Positions 11,667 through 23,823 of a stretch of 64,000 nucleotides of DNA are shown here, in pieces. Each line of letters begins with the position of its first letter. Position 1 is the stretch's first letter. The position numbers were made by a program, and so were the translations under genes. The stretch is from Parietaria judaica (lineage: Eukaryota > Streptophyta > Magnoliopsida > Rosales > Urticaceae). The stretch lies in assembly GCA_954871525.1 (NCBI GenBank), contig OX940860.1:55850724-55914723 (forward strand). The letters are read 5' to 3'. The notes beneath the pieces are model-generated. The model did no database searches, was not told the DNA's origin, and saw only the letters and a list, made by a program, of their open reading frames with translations.

Positions 11667-11676
11667 CCTATAAATA
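11667..11676 (+). promoter_or_regulatory. TATA box of the hAT transposase gene
   Basis: CCTATAAATA lies about 150 bases before the ATG at 11818, after a CA-rich, CACCCAC-repeating stretch and before a CT-rich leader. Confidence 0.55.
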
Positions 11677-12168
11677 CCACCTCTTCCTCCCTCATTTCTT
11701 CACCAACAATCTCTCAACTCTCTCTCAAATTCTCTCAATTCTCTAAGTTTTTTCCACTCTCAAGCTCTAAAGTTCCAAAGTTCTAAATTTCTCAATTTCT
11801 AAAGTTCTCTCGTTAATATGTCTCGAAGAAGCGGCGGTAGTTCCGGGGGTCGAAGGGCGGCCAGGAATTTGCAACCCCAATTTCTACAAGGGGGAACATC
11901 GCAGCCTTGTCCAGACAACTACATTCCCGTTATGCTTCCGTCAGAAATATTCCATTCCCCTCCCAATCCAAATTATCCCGACGATACAGTACGGTCTCTA
12001 AGACCTAGTCTAGTCCGGGCGTTGGCCCACCACCAAGCCAATCCCGATCGTGTGTCCCGAGAATTGGTCGAAGCGGTGGCTCAATCTAGGGGGGGAAATA
12101 ACGATCCTTTTTTCGATCTCATGTTTCGGGAAGGTGCCGATTACAGAGCTCAAGGTCCCGAAGGTTCC

Positions 12169-12330
12169 GATCCCGACGAAACTCAACGCCCCGAAGATGT
12201 CGATCCTGACGAAACTCAACGTCCCCACGATGCCGATCCCGACGAAACTCAACGCCCCCACGATGCCGATCCCGACGAAACTCAACGCCCCCACGATGCC
12301 GATCCCGACGACTTTCAAACGCCGCCCTCG
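12169..12330 (+). repeat. 33-bp coding tandem repeat in the hAT transposase N-terminus
   Basis: Five units start at 12169, 12202, 12235, 12268 and 12301 (last partial). Each encodes DPDETQRPHDA or a close variant, an acidic, proline-bearing, probably disordered segment. Confidence 0.92.
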
Positions 12331-12598
12331 GTCCATGGATCAAATGTTGGGGTTTACAACCGCGGTTCTTCCAAATCAAGATAGCGGTGAAGCCTCCGTT
12401 GCCCGTCCTCGACGTGCTCGACGTCCTTCAACCGGGTAATAACCTTTATTCATTTGTTTATTTCATTAATTATTAATATTTATTAATTAATAAGTTAGTA
12501 CTTAGAAATAATTAATTATTAATAATTAATAATTAATAATTAATAATTAATAAATATTAATCCGTTTTTAATTATTAATAATTATTCAATAATAATCA

Positions 12599-12860
12599 CT
12601 TGAAAGTCTTAGTATGCTCTGTGGTTGCGGTTCCGACTGATCTTCCACATCAGAAACGATTTTCTTGAGATTTAATAATCATTTAATCATATTATCTTAA
12701 TTATTTAATTTCGTTTAATTTTTTAACCTTAAATATTATAGTTTAATTATTTTAGTTTAATTAATTAATTTGTCACGTCTCTTGAAAGTCTTAGTATGCT
12801 CTGTGGTTGCGGTTTCGACTGATCTTCCACATCAGAAACGATTTTCTTGAGATTTAATAA
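12599..12860 (+). repeat. 80-bp direct repeat inside the transposase intron
   Basis: Bases 12599-12678 and 12781-12860 differ at about one position (unit begins CTTGAAAGTCTTAGTATGCT). A second pair sharing GGAACCTCGGGGAGTTC follows at about 12989 and 13067. Confidence 0.88.
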
Positions 12861-15687
12861 GTTAACGGGATTAAAAATGGTAATTTGTATGTGTGGTGAT
12901 TATTATAAAGTTCTTAATGGAATACGGTGTCTTAGAAAGATTGGTTTTTAAATAAGGTTTGCTTTGCAATCTCCTCCAAGCTAGCCTGGGAACCTCGGGG
13001 AGTTCTGTCTAGAAAAGCTTGGGCCTAAAGCGAGATCATAGCATCCTTTCCAGTCGATCTGGCCGTGGAACCTCGGGGAGTTCCGTCAAAAAGAGCTTGA
13101 TAATGATTTCCACATATAGAAAATACCATTTTTAATTTCGTTAACTCTTTTAATTAACTATATGAAATTTAATTTAATTAATATGATTAATGTTAAGATA
13201 TAATAAATGTAATATTTTTTGTAATACTTAATTTATTATTAATCCGATGTAATATTCCTTTGTTTTAACAGCGCAACTCCTTCGGCCCTGGCGTGGGGAC
13301 GACCAAACACGGCCCCAGTGTGGGATTTTTTCCACGAAGATCGGCTGTTGGAGAATGGCGAACGCATCAAACTCGCCACGTGCAAAAAATGCGGCAAAGT
13401 ACTAGACGCGATGGGTGACCTCGGAACCGGATACTTGAAAAGACACGCAAGAGCATGCTTCCCGACCGGGCAGCTCGAAGAGGTAAACACAGCACAGGTA
13501 AGTGCCCTTTCTGCAGTTAATTTACGGAAATGGACCCTCGAATGGATAATTTCTACGGGTGTGCCGCTGAGTTTTGTCGAAAAATCCCAACCATACCCGA
13601 TATATGCAAAGGATTAATCCGACGTACCAGCAGTTTTCCCGTACAACTTATACCCAAGACATGGAAACCGCATATGCTATACAAAAAAACCTTTTGGTCA
13701 ATTTTTTTAAAATGTCTAGCATAAACGTCGCTTTTACCACCGACCTGTGGAGCGGTCCAAGTTTAAACGACTATATGAGTCTGACCGCCCATTACGTAGA
13801 CGACGAGTGGAATCCATGTCAAAGGCTTTTAAACCTATCGCCATTCGAGGGTCGTCATACCGGGCAAAACATTGCTGAAAATTAATTGCATTATTTAATG
13901 ATTGGGGTTTACAAAACCGGGTAATTACCATTACCTTAGACAATGCCGCAAACAACAACGCCGCGATTTTAATCTTGGAATCTAGTTTGCCCGGTTCGCC
14001 ATTTAAAAATATTTTACATCAACGTTGTGCTTGTCACATAATAAATTTAATTGCACGAACCGGCGAACATCAAATTGCTAACCATCTTGATAAAATACGC
14101 GGCATTGTTGATTGGATCCGGCATCCTCAAACCACCGGTAGGTGGAGAAAGTTTTGTAAAGACCACAATCACCGCGCTAACAAGTTTGGTTTAGATAATA
14201 ATACACGTTGGAACTCTACATATTTAATGGTTTCAGTTGTTTGTAGACAGCGGCTGCCGTTAGACCACTTCCTCGGGATGGAACTCGAGCCACAGAACCG
14301 GATCACGGAGGCGGATTGGGAAACGGCCCAAAAATTTACCCAATTTCTTAAACCATTTTACGCTATTACGCTAAATTTTTCAAACCAAAAAAGGCCCTCT
14401 TTAAACCACGGTCTTTCGGGTCTTTACCAAATTACGTGTGCTTTCAAAGAATTTGAAAATGACCCTATTATTTCTCCCATTATTTCGGGGATGATTACAA
14501 AATACCAAACTTACTGGGATCCACCCCCGTTTTCGTTTTGCTTCGGTGCTATACTTGATCCCCGTTTTTCGTTTACTTGGGGGGCAATGATGTTAGCCTG
14601 CGGGGAAAACATCGGGGTGGATTACCAGAATTATATTAACGTTGTTAACGAAGCCTTTTTTGCATTGTACAGTGAATACGACGCCCGGTTCCCACAGTTC
14701 AACGCACAGGAAGAGCAAAGGACAGTGATGGAGAGCCCAACGAAGACGGGACTAGCGTTTAGCCGGAGACTCAGGCAACGGATAGATCGCGGGGAAGCAG
14801 GGGAATCCAGCACGGGACCGCCACGGGCGGACATACCGGAGGGCGCACCGGCAGAAGTTAAGCGATACTACGGCCTACGGTTCGAGGACGATTCAGGCGA
14901 GTTCGATGTCATAAAGTGGTGGAAGAATCAACGGGACAGATTCCCGATATTGGCGAGAATGGCGAGGGATATACTGTCCATCCCCATTTCAAGCGTTGCT
15001 TCGGAGACCGCATTCAGTACGGCTCAGTACGTCATAAACGACCGGAGGGCGTCAACCACCAACACACACGTCGAGCAAATAGTGGTGTTGAATGATTTGT
15101 TGTACCACAACCCGGTGATTGCCGAACGGTCCGACCAAACCGAACTGGAGCTAATGACTGAAAGGTTTAACGCCTTGTATCCCGAGTGACGCAATGTAAC
15201 CGCCAATGATGTGCTCTTTCCTCTCTTGGTTTTATGTCCCTAAGGAGGGTTTTACAAGAGAGGTTTTAGTGAGGCATCTTGTAATATTTACACTGAATAT
15301 TTACAGCTTTCTTCCACCTTATTGTAATATTCACAATGAATAATACAACTTTTTTTTTAATATCTCGTCTTATCATATTTATTTATATGTTAATGAAATT
15401 TGTTAAAATTATTAATATGTTACAAACTAATATTTATTAACATATGTTACAAATTAAAAATTAACAATAAAAACAAGATTATTATTATGTTACAAAATAA
15501 TAAATTATAACATACTTAAATATTAATTTTGAAAAAAATAACTTAGAGATAATAATTTTAAATAATTAACATACTTAAATAATATTTTGAAATAATTAAT
15601 AAAGTTTGATAATTAAATTCTGGTAAAAAGTACTAAAAATAAACATTTCAAGAAAACAAGTACATTTGCCGCAAACAACGGCCAGCT

Positions 15688-15812
15688 AGTCGCGACAAAA
15701 TCGCGAGCCGTCGCGAGTGCACGCGTCGCGATGCGTCGCGACGGGAACAGTCGCGACTTTTGGCGATTGGGTCGCGACTTTTGGCGATTGGGTCGCGACC
15801 CGTCGCGACGTG
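15688..15812 (-). repeat. Right subterminal TCGCGA motif cluster
   Basis: Dense GTCGCGAC/ATGCGTCGCGACG motifs mirror the left end and include a 20-bp unit with GTCGCGACTTTTGGCGATTG repeated twice. A GA-rich run and GCTTTTA follow at the right border. Confidence 0.7.
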
Positions 15813-15832
15813 AGAGAGAGAGAGAGCTTTTA

Positions 15833-16011
15833 CGTCCACCATCTTAAGCTTCAAGATTTGATATAAAAATTAAAAATATCATATTCCTTAATCAACTTGT
15901 AGTGTAGTCTTACTTAACTATCTAGTACTAGGGTCGTTCTTTTCGTACCCTACTCACAGTCACAATACAATATACGTGGTTGAATTCAAAGATCGATGTT
16001 GAGACTTGAGA

Positions 16012-16055
<44 letters not shown>

Positions 16056-17491
16056 TCTGTTAGTAACTTAGTACCATCGATATATCATGGATATATCTTT
16101 TGGTACTATACTATCCTTGATAAATCAAGCATGACATTAATATTAAGTAAAATTAATTCACACATGTAAATTAGTACGTAAATAAGATGTTGATCAATTA
16201 AGAGAAGATTAAAAATAGTTTCGAAAAACATCAAATGAGCATAGTTGGATTTGCTTAATATGCTTATCCTCATCTTTTGTGAGAAAAAAAAAATAGTTGT
16301 CCTCTCATTAAATAATTAGCTCATTCAAAAAAATATTTATGTTCTTTTTACAAATAAAAAAACTTATAATATAACTTCACACTGTGTTGGACGATGACAG
16401 TGGATAATATTCATAATAAGTGAAAATGAATAGTCGGTTGTGATTTTTTTTTTTTTTTGCAAATTTGATTCATTACATTTTTTTATTTAGAAAAATAATC
16501 ATCTATTTTTTATTTTACCTTTACATTATTTTAAATACATTAACCAAAGTTATCAGTCCCATTTGACACATTTCTAGAAGAACCATTTGACACAATTTAA
16601 GACACTTGTGCCGTTATTATCCTTTGAATAAATGCCTGTATATATGTTATTTATTTACATATATATATATATTATATAAATAATATATATAACCTCTTAA
16701 TTATGGAACAAGAGTTCACAGAAGATAAACAAAGATGTCGGCTTTATTGTGCATCGTCTGCAAAACTTATTTTGTCCATATTTTTTTCTTTCCATCTTTT
16801 CATCATTTTGGACGACAAGCATCCTCTGAATTATTCGTACAATTTTTTTAAATTCGCAAACCGAATAAGTAAATTCTACATTTAATGTGACAATTCACCA
16901 ACACTTATGGAGACATAAAATACACCTTATATTTATATTTAACTTGATCTCCAAGAGTCAAGTCAATAAGAAAATTATAAGTTGATAACTTTTTTCTCCA
17001 AAATCAATGCATTTAACGTGAAAATAACCTGCTTCAAACTGGTAATATTTAAGTCGAGTTTGGTAATATCGTTGCTTTGGCTTTCAATGTTTTGGTTATT
17101 TGTGATTGTGATGTGTCCATAATAGAATCACGTCATTAATTAGAACGTAATTACCGTTTTGGCCCCTCAACTTTTAGTTTAAGTTTAGATATGCCCATTA
17201 ACTTTGTTAACCAATATTTAAGCAAACTAATTTTAATTTATGGGTGCTAATTACTCGCTTAATTTTATTTATACTTGAGAGAGTTTTAAAATACATAAAA
17301 TTATTAAAATGTGAACTTGTTAATAAACTCGTATCATCATAAGTTCATAATTATCTTTTCGTTTATTGATGAAAACTTCTTATTCGTAAAGTCGGGAGGA
17401 GTCAAGTGGCAAAAGACCAAATTTTGAAGGACTTTAATGTTGATTAATAAAATTTAGAGGGATCAGATATGCAAATATATATATATATATA
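15833..17491. other. AT-rich intergenic DNA with a TA microsatellite (about 16014-16053)
   Basis: I see no gene. The TA tract at 16014-16053 is about 20 units long. Confidence 0.6.
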
Positions 17492-17499
17492 TATAAACG

Positions 17500-18079
17500 C
17501 GCGGATGAACAAAAGAAATCGTAAACCAATTATTTTTTACCGAAAACAGATCAAACTAATACCGATTAAACCACTATTAAAGCGGTTAAAACTTAATATA
17601 CCGAGAAAAAATCGAATACCCGAATTAGATTAACACAACATTTTCTTAACGTGAAAACCGCAACTGCGCGCTTGCCCGGTTTTACCGCTTTAACTTAATC
17701 TAATATTATTTCCTATGTCCAATACCTATCAACACGTCAAAAAGATTTTTTGTATCTATTCTCTCGGTGTAGTATTGTGTAATATTAGTAATTTGTTTAT
17801 GTGTATATTGCGTAATATTAGTATTTAGTAGTTTATTTATGTATAATATTACGTTATATTAGTAATCAATTTTCGTAGAAGTATATATTAAAAGCTGTAA
17901 AAGCGAGCAAAAAACTGATATTACGTACCGCAACCGAACACTGAATACCGATTATACGGTAAATGCGATTTTCATTTTTAAAAATAGAGTATTCGGTTAT
18001 CATTTTGAAAATACCAAAATGTGGTACTCGGTATATTATTTGTCAAAAACCGCACCGAATACTCGTTTGTTCGCTCTTA
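17500..18079. mobile_element. hAT-type MITE, 580 bp
   Basis: Flanked by exact 8-bp duplications TATAAACG at 17492-17499 and 18080-18087. The ends are imperfect inverted repeats: left CGCGGATGAACAAAAG, right TTTGTTCGCTCTTA. It is non-coding and rich in ACCGAATA/TATTCGGT-like motifs. Related sequence forms the split element at 51121-60827. Confidence 0.75.
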
Positions 18080-18087
18080 TATAAACG

Positions 18088-18949
18088 GATCATCGATGGT
18101 GGTATATGCACCTCTAGTCAAAATCAGAGGGTCAAACTGTAAATATATTTGAGAACCAGTAGTACATTAATCACTATTTATTTAGGCAGAGACCCAACAG
18201 ACCTAACCGTAAAGCATGCTTGTACAATTTATAGATAAACCCTAAATGTTTCACCTGCTTTGATTTTGTTTATTTTGACCCATAACTTTCTTGATAATGG
18301 TTAAGATTCGGAAAAAAAGTTAAAGAGGATGAGTTAAAACTTGATACATATATTATAATAAACATACGTTTACTATATATGCATGAATTAGTTTAATGCA
18401 TTCTTATCAATGCTTAATTTAAAGGAGCTTGTTTGACACTTTAAGTAAAGCAGATTCTATTAGCATTAAACCCACTTAATAATGTATTGCTCCATCAAAG
18501 AAATATAGGTATGGAATAAATAAATAATAGGAGGAGAGATATTACATTATTATATATAGTTTATAATTATAAGGGTTGTTGGGTACTCATGTCGTATTTG
18601 ATTGAGCTCATCCACATCACATATATAATCGATAGAGAGAGAGTGGTCGGTTAAGCTATTTAAATCGATTTTATCAGTCACCTAACAAAGAGATGGCCCT
18701 AGCCAACTAAAAAACTATTAAAATTAAAAATAACTTTTAATAAAATAAACGAACTTAAAGATAAATTTTGAGGGATTGTTTTATAATCCTTTATAGAGTT
18801 TAAGTAGTTTCGCCTCTTACGGGGAGTGAAAAACAAAGATATATAAATTATGCAACGGTAATTAAATTCTAAATATTTGGGTGACGACAATGGAATGATT
18901 AATTGGATATATATAAATAATTAGCAATATCTCGATAAATATAATCATG
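18088..18949. other. AT-rich intergenic DNA
   Basis: No gene or clear repeat seen. Confidence 0.55.
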
Positions 18950-18954
18950 TATAT

Positions 18955-19597
18955 TGTTGAGGGCGTTTCGTACACTCAACCGTCACAAAGAGCTCGGTTC
19001 CTTCCGTTTATTAGCTAGGAAAAGATGGCGATTTGGTATTGATAATATCGCAACTAATCAGTTTACAAATATTGCCCTTTTCTCTCCCTTTTATCCGAAC
19101 CTCCCAACCCCCTCTAATGGGGTTCTTTATTCCCTTTTATAGATTCTATTTCCCTCCAACATGCCAGTCTTCCTGCCTAAATTAGAGTCTCATCGGCTCA
19201 TTCTCCCATATGATTGTAGGTGCGGCTAGGCATGACCGCATTAAATGCTCGTCCCATCGAGGCCTGCTCAAGCATTAAATGCTTGTCCCATCGAGGCATG
19301 CCCAAGCATTAAATGCTTGTCCCATCGAGGCATGCCCAAGCATTAAATGATTGTCCATCAACCATTGCCAACTCATCTGTTAACACCTTTCGTCGCGCCA
19401 GTCTCCTCGACTCTCTCTTGTGCCGTCGACGCTTCATTGTAACCCTCTCCTCGCTCGTGTCGCTGATGCTTCATTGTGGCCCTCTCCTCGCTCGTACCGT
19501 CGACGCTACTTCCCCCTATCTTCACCTCGTCGTCCTGTCGCTCCTTCAAACGTTGCTTTGCTATTGGTTGAGGGGATCCGACCGGATCCGACCTTAA
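18955..19597 (-). mobile_element. Solo LTR of the Gypsy family, subfamily B (copy E)
   Basis: It runs from TGTTGAGGGCG to GGATCCGACCTTAA in antisense orientation and matches the LTRs of the element at 27626-30203. TSD TATAT occurs at 18950-18954 and 19598-19602. The expected final CA is missing at the right border. The U3 contains a 34-bp tandem repeat. Confidence 0.8.
19239..19350 (-). repeat. 34-bp tandem repeat in the solo LTR U3
   Basis: CATTAAATG recurs at 19239, 19273, 19307 and 19341, an exact 34-bp period. Each is followed by a variant of CTTGTCCCATCGAGGCATGC. Confidence 0.9.
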
Positions 19598-19602
19598 TAT
19601 AT

Positions 19603-20522
19603 ATCAATAATAATATAACAATATATTATTGACTTAGCAAATATATTTATATATATATTAGCAAATATATATATATATAGTATAACCTCGTTAAATTAAT
19701 ACTCGATAAATTAATTACTTCGATAAATAATATTTCTCTATGGTCTCCACTCTAACTAATATTACTAAATTTTACCTCGATAAATTAATAAGTTCGATAA
19801 TAAGATAAAATTCTATGATTCTAACAATATTGGTTTATGATATATGTGTGTATGGCCTTGGCTAAATAAAAATATAAAGGGTAGTGAGTTAGTGGTTTGG
19901 TTAGCTATCATTTTCATATGATAATGACCACGTAATCTTTGAGTTAATTGGATTAAGACCCAAGATTCCATGAGATAATTGAAGAAGAATTAAAAGAGTG
20001 AGATTCAAGGGTCATTGATATGATAAGCCAATCTTGTAATGACTCAAGTCATACTCTTTAATTAGATTTATGAAAAAGTTAACCCTTTATAAAAATATCA
20101 TTCTTGCTCCCACAATAACAAGCATTGAGACCCCTCTAATTTTTCTCATTATCAACCACTAACAATACTATATAAATATCATTCTTGCTTTCATTATTCT
20201 TTTCAGAGATATTTGTAATATAAATTCCTAATTAAGTACTAAACGCGCCAACATATTTTTTAAACTCTTGTTTTAGCAGTAATATTACTATAATAGTACT
20301 CAAATGCCATAATATAATCTCGAAGTCCCATGAATTCTTTTCCGGTTTACGTTTGTTACGCTGTGAAGATGTAAGCGTTAATGAAAGATCCAAAATTATA
20401 ATTATTCAATCACTTCAATTAAACTTAAGAAGCATGTGTTTCTCTAGTTTAACACATACATTATCTTGGTTACTATTATCTCTAAAAAAATAAATTAAAG
20501 CTATTTTACCACATTTTGTAAA

Positions 20523-20564
<42 letters not shown>

Positions 20565-21169
20565 TACGCCACATATCCCTTCTTTATATTAAGGCGTCAC
20601 TATGTCAAGTCACTAATCAATAATTATTTTAGTTTCATATATAAACATATCAAGAGATGCCAAAACACCTTTATATCCATATACATGCGTGCAAAACCTT
20701 CAAATTTAAGCACCATTAAATTGATTATCACTTATAATTGTAATCATTTATAAAGAAAACAACGTACGTGCCTTTTTGTTAGAGCTTCTTAGGAGCTTTT
20801 TAGGGTTTGGCAAAATTGTAGATTATAATAAAATCAGTTAGTTTGATTATTTTTTTTGAAAGCTTCCACTTATTAAGCGTTAGTTTGATTATTAAGCGTT
20901 ATTGGTAAGTGCTGAGCTTCCACTTATTAAGTATATGCTTTACTTGGCGCCTAATTAATTAGATAATTAATTGGAACAAAATTACAGATTTCCATACAAG
21001 GAAACGACAAACAGAAACACTCAATCATTTGAGAATCCATATTATCATATCGGAACTTATTTATATATATCTATATATATATATATATATATATAATTTT
21101 GATTGGAGTTATGAGCTTTTGGCAATACAACGACTTAATTATTCGCCAACCTCTCGGCTATATATTATA
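19603..21169. other. Intergenic DNA with MITE-like and microsatellite sequence
   Basis: About 19679-19830 resembles a widespread plant MITE type (TATAACCTCGTTAAATTAATA, then CTCTATGGTCTCCAC). A weaker relative lies near 61650-61750. An AAT trinucleotide tract spans about 20525-20563. No gene was seen. Confidence 0.45.
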
Positions 21170-21178
21170 TTATTATTA

Positions 21179-21646
21179 GGGTTAATGACGGCAAAAATAC
21201 TCAAAGTTTGGTCAAAGAACCCCATGTGTACTCAAAATTTAAAAGTGGTGGCAAAAATACCCAAAGTCACATGTGGGGAGTTGACCACTCCATCCTCGTA
21301 ACGCCATTAACTTACCTGTTAATTCTGGTCACATGGACAAATCTGTTTAGTAAAGTGTAATCATTAGGGTTCAATTAGCTGTGTTGAATAGTATGAATTA
21401 GGGGTTTAATTCCTTGTTTTGTCGTAAACGAGGCTGATGTGGGCTCGTTCACGTGGCAAAAATTATTATGTCAGCAACCAACATTTGTCCACGTGGCCAA
21501 AGTTAACGGGTAAGTTAAGGGCGTTACGTGAATGGAGTGGTCAACTCCCCAAATGCGACTTTGGGTATTTTTGCCACCACTTTTAAACTTTGGGTACATG
21601 AGGGGTTCTTTAACCAAACTTTGGATATTTTTGCCGTCATTAACCC
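21179..21646. mobile_element. Mutator-type MITE with ~105-bp terminal inverted repeats
   Basis: It begins GGGTTAATGACGGCAAAAAT and ends with the complementary sequence. The inverted repeats extend to about 21290 and from about 21530. The exact 9-bp TSD TTATTATTA at 21170-21178 and 21647-21655 is diagnostic of Mutator-like elements. It is non-coding. Confidence 0.85.
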
Positions 21647-21686
21647 TTATTATTAAGTCATATACATATATATATGACCATAGGAT

Positions 21687-22597
21687 TTTTTTTTTAAGAC
21701 GAAGGTCCAAAATCTTGCTAAGTACATTCGAATTTTACCAAAGTTTGCACCTAAAGAACACACAGTAAGAACGGGGGCTCATAATAATATAGATAAAATA
21801 TCAAAACTTACAAACAAAATCAAAAGAGAAGAGTCAAGAGAACTATCTAAACTTAAAATTCTCTCTCAAACAAATGTCGTTGTTTACAAAACACAAAGAA
21901 AAATCTGGGTGCGAACGCGACCAATGATGACCCAAATTTTGACAAAAAAACTAGCTAACACATATGAAAAAGTTGAACGGCGTATGTAGAATCGCACTCA
22001 AGTCATATTCCATCCCAAATATTGCAGCCATTTACTTCAGCTTCATACGCGAAAGCGGAGTCCATTTGGAAAGAGAACAAGTCATGAGGAAATCCACGAC
22101 AAGTTCTAAAAATGCCTCCAGCTCCCGCCACTCTCGGGGTGCTCATAAAAGAGTCGTTCGTGTTACATTTTAACCAAGTTGTAGGAGGGAAACACCATAC
22201 AACATGAATGATTCTTGGAGCTTCTCTGGGTTGAAAGTTAATGCCGAAAATATTCAAAACTTTGATATCCTCCAAAGTGCTTCCCGTCCCCAACTTGAAA
22301 AAATTTGTTTCCTTAATAAGTCGCCAGACATGTCTGAAAATGTATGAATGTTAGGAATCTCGTCATAAACTGCACATGCATTTATAGTGTGCAAAATACC
22401 CATTTGTCAATATAATAGCAGTATTCCAAAGCGCAAAAACCTGAGGATTCAGACTAACAAAATGGACGTCAGAGAACAACAAGGCTAGCGACCCTCCTCT
22501 ATTAATAGGTTTAAGGAAAATATCAGAAATTACAGCCCAAACCAAACTCGCAAATTGCAATGAACAAAAATATGGTCAGAGTCATCCATTTGGGCTA
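21687..22597 (-). pseudogene. 3' fragment of a LINE retrotransposon
   Basis: Read on the minus strand it has, in order, the end of a zf-RVT-like region (DHIFVHC near 22585; following frame 22363-22560), an RNase H-like segment (22003-22293: WLKCNTND, AGAGGIFR, AYEAEV), a 3' UTR and a poly(A) tail (T-run at 21687-21695). Stops and frame breaks separate the pieces. The 5' part with the endonuclease and most of the reverse transcriptase is missing. It is joined directly to Gypsy sequence at about 22598. Confidence 0.7.
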
Positions 22598-23508
22598 AGC
22601 GTTGCTGAAGATCATCCATCGCTTCCCTCATGGTAGCCATCTCCATCTCTCTTTCATACTCCGCAGCCGTCTGAAAGTTAGGAGGAATAGGGTTTCCACG
22701 CCTTGCCATGTGGATGATGATAAGAAACCGTGAACAAGCAACTTGAGCTCTGATACCAACTGATACCGGACCGGTAACAACCAGGTCTAGTATATTGACA
22801 AAGCAAGACGAAAAGTAAAGATAATGACGGCACCACTTGGAATCCACCAAGATAAGCCTAGGATAGAAGAAACGCCACTCCCGCAATCCACCGAAAGATA
22901 AGTTTCTGGTACAAGAAACGCCACTCCAGGAATCCACCGAAATATAAGTTTCTACACTCGCCACTCAAGGAATCCACCAAGAGATAGAGGGTTTTCACAA
23001 AGATAACTTTGAGAGGGTTTTTTTTTATCAAACATAATCTGCCTTTCTCATTACATTCTGGCGTTTTAAATAGAGCTGATGGGTTACAAATTCGTACATC
23101 CCCTCCAGCCTGACTCTAAGGCTTTCGAACTTCTCCACAAAGACCCAAAACAGCTCCATAAAGAGAGCACCAAGTCCCCAAGACCATAAATACCTTTTAA
23201 GGCTATTACAAGACTCAAAACACTAATAAATACCATACTTAACCCTTGGACTACTCAGAAAATAAATACACCCTACTAACATAATTAATACTAACATAAT
23301 TACCAAGGGCTCTACTTAGACCACGAATTCAGATGTGGCAACCAAGTAAATACCATTCCCGTTATGCTCACGAGCTCCATTACCGCTAGTTAGTCCGATA
23401 CCGCTAGTTGCTCCATTACCGCTAGTTACTCCGCTCCCGCTAGTCAAAGTAATCCCGCTATGCCCAATGAGGCTCGACAGTCCAATACCGCTATCAGGAT
23501 CCGTATCA
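22598..23508 (-). mobile_element. 5' end of a Gypsy-like LTR retrotransposon (LTR, primer site, start of gag)
   Basis: The LTR is 22761-23508 (termini TGATAC...GTATCA). A tRNA-iMet primer-binding site follows on the minus strand at 22747-22758 (TGGTATCAGAGC). A gag-like start codon is at 22709 (MARRGNPIPPNF). Only about 40 codons of gag remain before the sequence turns into LINE. The U3 holds degenerate 18-bp repeats around ACTAGCGGTAATGGAGC. No second LTR is present. Confidence 0.75.
22747..22758 (-). promoter_or_regulatory. tRNA-iMet primer-binding site
   Basis: The minus strand reads TGGTATCAGAGC, the standard plant initiator-Met primer site, two bases inside the LTR boundary. Confidence 0.85.
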
Positions 23509-23804
23509 TAAATTATGGTTAGAACAAAATTTATTGTACATGGAATTTCATCGAAAACATACCAATCATTAAGGCATATATTTTCATATTCATCTTCAAT
23601 TAAAACTCCGGATTTTAATGGATTAGTAGTTTTCTTAATATTCGACTTCTTTGTCGTCTCTTCTCTATATAAATGAAATAATTTTGAAGGAGCCCTTATT
23701 CTCCCACCATTAATGTCGTAGGAGCAGTTCTCATCTTTGTCGCAAGAGTTTTCTGATGGATTGGTCGGGCTGATGTATCGGAGAAGGAAGCGGGTCGAGT
23801 GGGC
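23316..23804 (-). other. ATG-less 162-codon open frame across the LTR boundary
   Basis: Between stops at 23805-23807 and 23316-23318 a minus-strand frame stays open. About 98 codons (23804-23511) lie outside the LTR, in AT-rich DNA where stops should be frequent. The rest runs into the U3 repeats. The outer part has a mixed, protein-like composition (for example DEYENICLNDWYVFDE). I do not recognise it. It may be an exon remnant of a host or element gene broken by the LTR insertion. Confidence 0.35.
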
Positions 23805-23823
23805 TTAATATTAATTAAGTCAT

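Larger units (their letters stand above)
11818..15189 (+). pseudogene. hAT transposase, intron-containing, with three frameshifts
   Basis: The N-terminal part starts at ATG 11818 and includes an acidic repeat region. An intron 12436-13271 (GT-AG) joins in frame to a BED-type zinc finger (about 13318-13475: W-D-F-F, C-K-K-C, H-A-R-A-C). The transposase core follows, including TTDLWSG near 13740 and LDNAANN near 13940. The C-terminal hAT dimerization domain lies at about 14890-15120 (KWWKNQRDRFP, ISSVASETAFS), and the stop is at 15187-15189. Reading frame shifts near 12340, 13600 and 13880; the last two compensate, so only the stretch between them is out of frame. Catalytic-region motifs are otherwise well kept. 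It is either an inactivated transposase or an intact one with base-level assembly errors. Confidence 0.88.
11277..15832 (+). mobile_element. hAT-superfamily DNA transposon, formerly autonomous
   Basis: The element encodes a hAT transposase (11818-15189). Both ends are packed with TCGCGA/GTCGCGAC motifs (about 11290-11420 and 15688-15812). The left end has AGAGCTG and the right end AGAGCTTTTA, matching the termini of the intact small element at 35429-35687. No exact 8-bp TSD was found, so the boundaries are approximate and the copy is probably old. Confidence 0.75.

Noticed and set aside
21687..23508. Single TPRT event inserting the whole Gypsy-LINE chimera
   Set aside because: No matching duplication between the poly(A) flank and the LTR flank, and the LTR contains a full U3 that an element transcript would lack at its 5' end.
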